Source of the DNA: Phycisphaerales bacterium
Lineage (GTDB): Bacteria; Planctomycetota; Phycisphaerae; Sedimentisphaerales; Anaerohalosphaeraceae
Length of the DNA stretch: 9,557 nt
Direction: 5' to 3'
Assembly: GCA_011048645.1 (NCBI GenBank)
Contig: DSDR01000032.1
Location: forward strand, 1 to 9,557
The notes under the pieces are model-generated. The model saw only the letters and a program-made list of their open reading frames with translations. It did not search any database and was not told the origin of the DNA. The translations under genes were made by a program, and so were the position numbers. Every line of letters starts with the position of its first letter. Position 1 is the first letter of the stretch. This document shows positions 5,439 to 9,557 of this stretch, one piece after another.

Positions 5439-8400
5439 TTAGGGCAGTGTATTCGTAACCCGCTTTCTGGGCGAGGGCTGCCCCGCATTTTGCATCGGCG
5501 ACCGGTCGCGGTACTGCACTGTCCACCAGTAGAACAGATTCTTGGTGGTGACCGGCTGCCAGTATTGATGCGGCAGACCCGCCTGCGGCGTCCCGTCCGG
5601 GAACGGAGGCAGTTCCGCTACATTGTCCACATTGCGCCAGCCACTGTCAAAGACCACCGTACTGCTGGTTTCCGACTGGTAGGCCCGGAACCGATACTCC
5701 ACGCCGCTGTCATCCTCGGCCTCGACCGCCACCATCACCTGGTAGAAGTTGCCGGCGACGCTTTGCTGGAACGGCGAGAGCTCCGTAAATGCGGCCGGAT
5801 CCGGCGTCGGCGGGGTCACATCCACTTCAGCCAAAACAACCGCCGCAGGCTCTGACCACTCGCCGGCCGTGATTTCGGCGCCCGTATCCAGGTTCACCAG
5901 CACCATTCGAACCTGATACGTATAGATAAGCCCCAGCGTCGCCGGACTCAGATTTTGCCGTGTCTGCGCTCGGTTCAGCGATTCAAATCCGGAGACTGTC
6001 GGCGTCGGCGTCGTGCTGATCGTCTCAGCGAACTGATAGCGTATCGCAAACCCGGACGGCAGTGAAGCAATGCCTGGGAACGAACTGTACGCCCTGGCAG
6101 TCATCGAAATCGCCAGCGGTCCGGAAACAACCGGCAGCACCTCAAACTCGGCCTGCGGAATTTCCGTGTTGGACCCCGGCGTGACGATGCCACGGTCCAT
6201 CGCCGGATTGACGACAGAAAATTCGGTTTCATTTCCGCTGCCGTCGCGGGCTCGCGTCCTGAACGCATAGGTAAAGCCCGGGGTCAAGCCGGATACCTGG
6301 TAGAATGGATCGGACTGCCACCCGCTGCTGAACTGCGGGAAATCCACACATTCAAATTCAAACTCAAGGTACTCATCCGGCCACCAGTCGTCATGGGTCT
6401 CGGCAATCATCATATTGACCGTATCAAATGTTCCCGGTACGGCGTTCGGCTCAATGGCCCACAGCGACGGATTCGGCCGCGGCGCTTCTTCATCCCTTTC
6501 CAGCCAACAGGCGGTGAAACTGAGCAAATCGTCGATATCGACTCGGCGATCAAAGTTCAGATCGCCACCGTTGCACCAGTTGTTGCCTTCGCCGCAGGGG
6601 TCGTACTGCTCATGGTACAACCAGGCTGAGGCAAACTCCGCAAAATCGGCCAGATCAATTTGCCCGCTTAAGATCAAATCGGCAAAGCTGCACGGCGCTT
6701 TGGATACAATGCGGTAATGATAGCCCATATCCACCTCGCCGCGATCGCGCGCGCCAAAGATATTGGTCGTAAACTCGTTGAGTCCCCAGAACGCGGCGGT
6801 TTCATAACCGGCGTCAATAGCGGGACTTCCAATATCCAGATAGTATCGACGATAGACCTCCTGCGGCTCAATGTCGGGCGGCGCCGTAAACAGCGGATTA
6901 TGAATCGCGGGATCGGCGCCGAGCATACCATCGCCAACATTATAGATGCTGTCGCCGGCAACGGATATCGCCGCGGCGCTGCCGAAGGCCTGAACATTCG
7001 ACCAGGAAATGTTCAGCGTCGAAGGACGCGGGTCCAGTTCGAAGCCGGCTCCTACTCGAATCTGATCGCCCCGGCCCTGTTCGGCTTTATTGCCCCAGAA
7101 GATGCTGTTGATCACATCCACGGCGGCGCCGTGTCCGGTATAAAGACCGCCGCCGCGAAGCGTAAAGCCCAACGCGCCGTGGTCTCTGTTGTCGGCAAAT
7201 GTACAATTGCCAAAGGAGGCAAGGCTTTCCCAGTTGACCGACGCCCCGGCGCCGTCGCGTCCGGCCAGATTTTCTGCAAACAGGCAGTTAAACAGGTTGG
7301 CCGGTTCATCAAGGATGCCGCCCAAATACACACCGCCGCCTGAGACGACCGCCAAATTTCGGAAAAACGCCGTATGCTTGACGTCCAGCACGCCGCCGGC
7401 AGCAAACAGGCCGCCGCCCTGGCCAAGCATCGAATCAGATGCAATCGGCGTCGGCGGAACAACCTGATCATCATCATCGTCATCCGGAGGGGTGATCTCA
7501 ATCGTCGGCACCTTGGCATTATTGTTATGCAACAGCGTGTGGGTCAGTGAGGCTGAACCGTAATCGAAATATAACCCGCCGCCGAGATAGGCTTCGTTAT
7601 CAAAGGCGTTGCAGTCGGCAATCTCAATCCGTGAATCGCGGCCATACACCGCACCGCCGACCGCAGCCCGGTTGCCTTCCAGAATCGTATTCTTGAAGAC
7701 GACCTCACAGTCGAACTCATACGCCACCGCACCGCCGAAACTGACTTCCAGAGCCAGCGGAAGGTCCACAACGCTCGTATCGGCCAGATTGTCCGCGAAG
7801 GTGCAGTTATCAAAGATCAGCTTTGATTCATACGCCGCATAGACCGCACCGCCGGCATTCGGCAGATTCAACTGTCGGTCCGGAGTGGGATACTCGCCGT
7901 CTCCGGATCGACCGCCTATGCCGGACAAGCCGCCCTGCGTCTGGTTGCCTTCAAACGTGCATCCGACAAAGGTCGCCTCGGACAGATAACCGACATAGAC
8001 CGCACCGCCGAACGCACTGTACTTCCAATATTCCTCATAGCCGTCAATCTTCGGACTCGTCGAGTCGGCCTGTTGGAACTCCGCCGAGGCGAAGAACTCC
8101 TGCCAACTGTTCCACTGGTCCCAACCGAACCATTTGGACCAAACAGACCAGTCATATCTGCCAAAGAACGGACTGTAAAAGGCGTATTTATCGCCCAGTT
8201 CCCAGCCGTCCCACCACCACCAGTAGTTATCCCGATCATTCTCGATAGAGTCGGGGAACAGGAAAGCGCCGCCGCGTCCGCCCCTATAAGAGGTGTTGTC
8301 AACGACAATGCCGTCGCCCCCATTGCCGGCGACGCCGCCAATGGCCTGGTTGCCGGTGAAGGTACAGTTTTCAAAAACGGGCTTACTGCTGAAAGCGACA

Positions 8401-9557
8401 TAGACAGCGCCGCCGTAGGCGCGACCCGGCCAGCCGCCGTCGCCGCCTTCCGGATGGGCGTTACAACCGCCGGCGCCGTTTTGTCCGTCGCCGCCGGTAA
8501 TCACGTTGTCTTCGAATTGGCAATTGACAAAATAGGGGGAAGACTCAATAACGACAACCGCTGAGCCTAAGACGTTACCGCCGTTTGACCCGTCCATCGC
8601 ATCGGGACAATCCAGCTCTCTATCGCCGGTCCAGCCCGATGTGCTGTTTTCACTGAAGATGACATTCCGCAAAACGGGATTTCCATTATAGATTGTCATG
8701 GCTCCAAATCTGCCCCCAAATCCGGTTTGACCGATATATGAGCCGTGTCGGGTTGTAATGGTAATCCCTTCAATAACGGTTTTTTCGGTCACATTGAACA
8801 GATTAAATACGTATTGACTGAAGACGGTGTTGCGCACCGTGTCTTCATCGTCGGGTTTGATGCCCGAAATGCGCAGATCTTTTCCATCCAGATTGATTTG
8901 ACGGAATGCTACGATAAACGCCCCTTCACCCGGCGTGCTGACCGGCGCGTTATAGACCCCCGGATTAACAATGATTGTATCACCGCTTTGCGCCAGATCG
9001 ATCGCGTCCTGCAAGCTCGGCAAACCGCTCGCCAAACCGACAAAATAAGTCTGGCGGCGACGGGCATGCACGGTTATGTCTTTGTCGCGGGTCATAATGA
9101 CCTTGTTGGCCATCGCAGCGGACTGATCGTTGACTGTTCCGCCCGACCAGCCGGTAATGACATACTCGGAATAGGGCATGGCCGTCATTTCAACAATCTG
9201 ACCATAATAGTATGTTCCCGGCAAATCCCCTTCCGGCGTCAGCGCAACCGTTCCGCGGATGTTGCCTTGGTTATCCAAGACAGCAACCGACAGCGTAAAT
9301 TGGCGCTGCATATCCGCCGGATTATAGTGATACCCCAGATCGACATTTCCTGTATCAAAAATCACCGGAAAAGCGGGGTTGGTTGTGTATTGATTCAATT
9401 CAGCCAGGACCGCCGATCTATTGCCGGCATTGACCGCAGGGCTGGTCGGATCCAGATAGTACGCTCCCAGCGGACCTTCGACAAACATCGGATTGGCGCT
9501 GACAGCGCCGCTGACGCCCGCAACACTGTTAAGTTGAGCCGCACCGGTGTAAGTGGA
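5439..9557 (-). CDS. Giant secreted right-handed beta-helix protein with dockerin-like doublet and Fn3-like modules (N-terminus outside window)
   Basis: The frame is open from the window edge (9557) to TAA at 5439-5441, giving 1,372 residues. ATG at 9486-9488 is internal, because homologous-looking sequence continues upstream of it, so the true start and any signal peptide lie beyond the window. Order by coordinate: end of a first beta-helix module closing with 'DLGYHY' (9324-9341); InlB-repeat-like domain (about 9055-9308, 'ITGWSGGTV'); a beta-helix opening with 'SLQDAIDLAQSGDTIIVNPG' (about 9020-8960) and continuing through many 'GGAVY...FxxCxFxxN' coils resembling Chlamydia PMP repeats; closing 'DMGYHY' (6714-6731); a dockerin-like doublet (about 6495-6692); and three fibronectin-III-like modules (5442-6480). 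The protein should be extracellular or cell-surface, with adhesion or polysaccharide binding as possible roles (inference). I see no PEP-CTERM or LPXTG signal and no final membrane helix; it ends 'RKRVTNTLP'. Oddities are a Trp-rich segment (8013-8252) and a six-Asp run (7467-7484). Confidence 0.9.
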   Translation of the reverse strand, partial: STYTGAAQLNSVAGVSGAVSANPMFVEGPLGAYYLDPTSPAVNAGNRSAVLAELNQYTTNPAFPVIFDTGNVDLGYHYNPADMQRQFTLSVAVLDNQGNIRGTVALTPEGDLPGTYYYGQIVEMTAMPYSEYVITGWSGGTVNDQSAAMANKVIMTRDKDITVHARRRQTYFVGLASGLPSLQDAIDLAQSGDTIIVNPGVYNAPVSTPGEGAFIVAFRQINLDGKDLRISGIKPDDEDTVRNTVFSQYVFNLFNVTEKTVIEGITITTRHGSYIGQTGFGGRFGAMTIYNGNPVLRNVIFSENSTSGWTGDRELDCPDAMDGSNGGNVLGSAVVVIESSPYFVNCQFEDNVITGGDGQNGAGGCNAHPEGGDGGWPGRAYGGAVYVAFSSKPVFENCTFTGNQAIGGVAGNGGDGIVVDNTSYRGGRGGAFLFPDSIENDRDNYWWWWDGWELGDKYAFYSPFFGRYDWSVWSKWFGWDQWNSWQEFFASAEFQQADSTSPKIDGYEEYWKYSAFGGAVYVGYLSEATFVGCTFEGNQTQGGLSGIGGRSGDGEYPTPDRQLNLPNAGGAVYAAYESKLIFDNCTFADNLADTSVVDLPLALEVSFGGAVAYEFDCEVVFKNTILEGNRAAVGGAVYGRDSRIEIADCNAFDNEAYLGGGLYFDYGSASLTHTLLHNNNAKVPTIEITPPDDDDDDQVVPPTPIASDSMLGQGGGLFAAGGVLDVKHTAFFRNLAVVSGGGVYLGGILDEPANLFNCLFAENLAGRDGAGASVNWESLASFGNCTFADNRDHGALGFTLRGGGLYTGHGAAVDVINSIFWGNKAEQGRGDQIRVGAGFELDPRPSTLNISWSNVQAFGSAAAISVAGDSIYNVGDGMLGADPAIHNPLFTAPPDIEPQEVYRRYYLDIGSPAIDAGYETAAFWGLNEFTTNIFGARDRGEVDMGYHYRIVSKAPCSFADLILSGQIDLADFAEFASAWLYHEQYDPCGEGNNWCNGGDLNFDRRVDIDDLLSFTACWLERDEEAPRPNPSLWAIEPNAVPGTFDTVNMMIAETHDDWWPDEYLEFEFECVDFPQFSSGWQSDPFYQVSGLTPGFTYAFRTRARDGSGNETEFSVVNPAMDRGIVTPGSNTEIPQAEFEVLPVVSGPLAISMTARAYSSFPGIASLPSGFAIRYQFAETISTTPTPTVSGFESLNRAQTRQNLSPATLGLIYTYQVRMVLVNLDTGAEITAGEWSEPAAVVLAEVDVTPPTPDPAAFTELSPFQQSVAGNFYQVMVAVEAEDDSGVEYRFRAYQSETSSTVVFDSGWRNVDNVAELPPFPDGTPQAGLPHQYWQPVTTKNLFYWWTVQYRDRSPMQNAGQPSPRKRVTNTLP
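5442..6480 (-). other. Three tandem fibronectin-III-like modules at the C-terminus of the beta-helix protein
   Basis: Module 1 (about 6175-6480) has 'SGWQSDPFYQVSGLTPGFTY' followed by 'FRTRARDGSGNETE', the F/G strand pattern of planctomycete Fn3-like repeats. Module 2 (about 5825-6160) has 'LAISMTARAYSSFPGI' then 'YTYQVRMVLVNLDTG' and 'GEWSEPAAV'. Module 3 (about 5442-5815) starts at 'DVTPPTPDPAAF' and has 'DDSGVEYRFRAYQ', 'VVFDSGWRNV' and 'FYWWTVQYRDRSPMQNAG'. These are usually spacers or binding modules in secreted proteins. The domain borders are my estimates from repeated motif order, and modules 2 and 3 are quite diverged. Confidence 0.6.
6495..6692 (-). other. Dockerin-like doublet inside the beta-helix protein
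   Basis: Two helix-loop units end in 'SAWL' and 'ACWLE'. The second has a complete dockerin-type calcium loop: D-L-N-F-D-R-R-V-D-I-D-D-L, with Asp/Asn at positions 1, 3, 5, 9 and 12. The first, 'DLILSGQIDLADF', keeps positions 1, 9 and 12 but has Ile at 3 and Ser at 5, so it probably binds calcium weakly. A Cys-containing linker ('YDPCGEGNNWCNGG') joins the two. This form is widespread in Phycisphaerae secreted proteins and does not by itself indicate a cellulosome. Confidence 0.75.
6714..6845 (-). repeat. Beta-helix closing motif, copy 2
   Basis: Forty-four residues run from 'YYLDIGSPAIDAG' through 'LNEFTTNIFG' to 'VDMGYHY'. They repeat the order and many residues of copy 1 at 9324-9461. 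The motif closes the long second beta-helix, immediately before the dockerin-like doublet. Confidence 0.8.
7149..8708 (-). repeat. PMP-like beta-helix coil repeats (GGAVY + FxxCxFxxN)
   Basis: Thirteen GGAVY-type turns (GGAVY, GGGLY, GGGVY, GSAVV, GGAFL and one more diverged FGAMT) have first-residue codons ending at 8708, 8567, 8414, 8273, 8009, 7853, 7736, 7658, 7583, 7418, 7340, 7253 and 7154. Steps are 47, 51, 47, 88, 52, 39, 26, 25, 55, 26, 29 and 33 residues, mostly near one or two coils of about 25. Most are followed by strand motifs such as 'FENCTFTGN', 'FVGCTFEGN', 'FDNCTFADN' and 'LFNCLFAEN'. Longer steps carry Gly/Asp-rich loops ('GGDGQNGAGG'). The DNA copies are diverged apart from short identities, for example a shared 17-bp stretch at 7838-7854 and 7994-8010. 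Confidence 0.8.
8013..8252 (-). other. Tryptophan-rich segment within the beta-helix
   Basis: About 80 residues from 'PDSIENDRD' to 'EEYWKYSAF' contain 12 Trp and many Tyr/Phe, whereas the surrounding coils are Gly/Asn/Val-rich with few Trp. It includes a run of four Trp (8211-8222) and six Trp at exact three-residue steps (8103-8150). It takes the place of the coil that should follow the 'GGAFLF' turn and lacks the expected FxxCxFxxN strand. The reading frame stays open and the flanking repeats are in phase, so this is not a frameshift artefact. Confidence 0.8.
9055..9308 (-). other. InlB-repeat-like beta domain between the two beta-helix modules
   Basis: The stretch 'QFTLSVAVLDNQGNIRGTVA' followed by 'YYYGQIVEMTAMPYSEYVI', 'TGWSGGTVN' and 'ANKVIMTRDKDITVHAR' has the order of the divergent InlB B-repeat: G.V...P.......G..V.ltA.p...y.f.gWsG, then ...n...itm..d..vtA.F. 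It is an extracellular beta-grasp-type spacer or adhesion unit. Borders are approximate. Confidence 0.6.
9324..9461 (-). repeat. Beta-helix closing motif, copy 1
   Basis: Forty-six residues run from 'YYLDPTSPAVNAG' through 'LNQYTTNPAFP' to 'VDLGYHY'. They match copy 2 at 6714-6845 in order and in most key positions. Their presence here shows that another beta-helix module precedes the window edge. Confidence 0.8.

Noticed and set aside
5146..5526. Minus-strand open frame of 126 codons across the gap upstream of the ABC ATPase
   Set aside because: It overlaps the beta-helix gene end, a strong terminator and the ATPase start in another frame, and has no recognisable domain. The gap is better explained as terminator, promoter and leader.
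7838..8010. 17-bp direct repeat (7838-7854 and 7994-8010) as a possible recombination or mobile-element site
   Set aside because: Both copies encode the GGAVY turn in the same frame, 52 codons apart, and are explained by the protein repeat.
8211..8222. CCA x4 as a DNA microsatellite or sequencing artefact
   Set aside because: It is only four units, in frame, and sits in a wider Trp-rich region whose other Trp codons are not in tandem, so a protein-level explanation is better.
9486..9488. ATG as the true start of the beta-helix protein
   Set aside because: The frame is open for 23 more codons to the window edge, the residues after this Met have no signal peptide, and the sequence begins in the middle of a beta-helix closing region.

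Overview
The window looks like a chromosomal piece of a Planctomycetota bacterium, probably from the Phycisphaerae or Sedimentisphaerales. This is inferred from protein style and not proven. The main clue is a huge secreted beta-helix protein with a dockerin-like doublet ending in 'AWL'/'CWLE', closing 'D[LM]GYHY' motifs and fibronectin-III-like modules, an architecture typical of that group. The window has no RNA genes, insertion sequences, CRISPR arrays or attachment sites that I can see.

Layout. Bases 1-483 (+) carry the C-terminal end of the transcription accessory protein Tex, including its S1 RNA-binding domain. The rest of the window is read on the minus strand. A four-gene operon runs from 5149 down to 547. 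In transcription order it holds an ABC ATPase (GldA-like), a six-helix ABC-2 permease (GldF-like), a large membrane-anchored auxiliary protein of the GldG / ABC_transp_aux family, and a membrane-anchored DUF4340 protein. The genes are 21 bp apart, overlapping by 1 bp, and 26 bp apart, each with a good Shine-Dalgarno sequence. A hairpin with a U-run at 482-513 ends the operon, and its U-run overlaps the tex stop codon. A candidate promoter (5304-5331) with a leader of about 150 nt lies in the 289-bp gap upstream of the ATPase.

Bases 5439-9557 (-) encode at least 1,372 residues of an extracellular protein whose N-terminus lies beyond the window. From the N-terminal side it has the end of one beta-helix module, an InlB-repeat-like domain, a second long beta-helix with Chlamydia-PMP-like GGAVY / FxxCxFxxN coils, a dockerin-like doublet, and three fibronectin-III-like modules. 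Its own terminator lies at 5372-5406.

How the parts relate. The ABC operon probably makes one inner-membrane complex: ATPase, permease and two proteins with large extracytoplasmic parts. Related GldA/F/G proteins are needed for gliding in Bacteroidota, but similar sets occur in non-gliding bacteria and the substrate is unknown. The beta-helix gene is a separate transcription unit, and nothing in the sequence links it functionally to the transporter. The most unusual feature is a tryptophan-rich segment of about 80 residues inside the second beta-helix, containing six Trp at exactly three-residue spacing.
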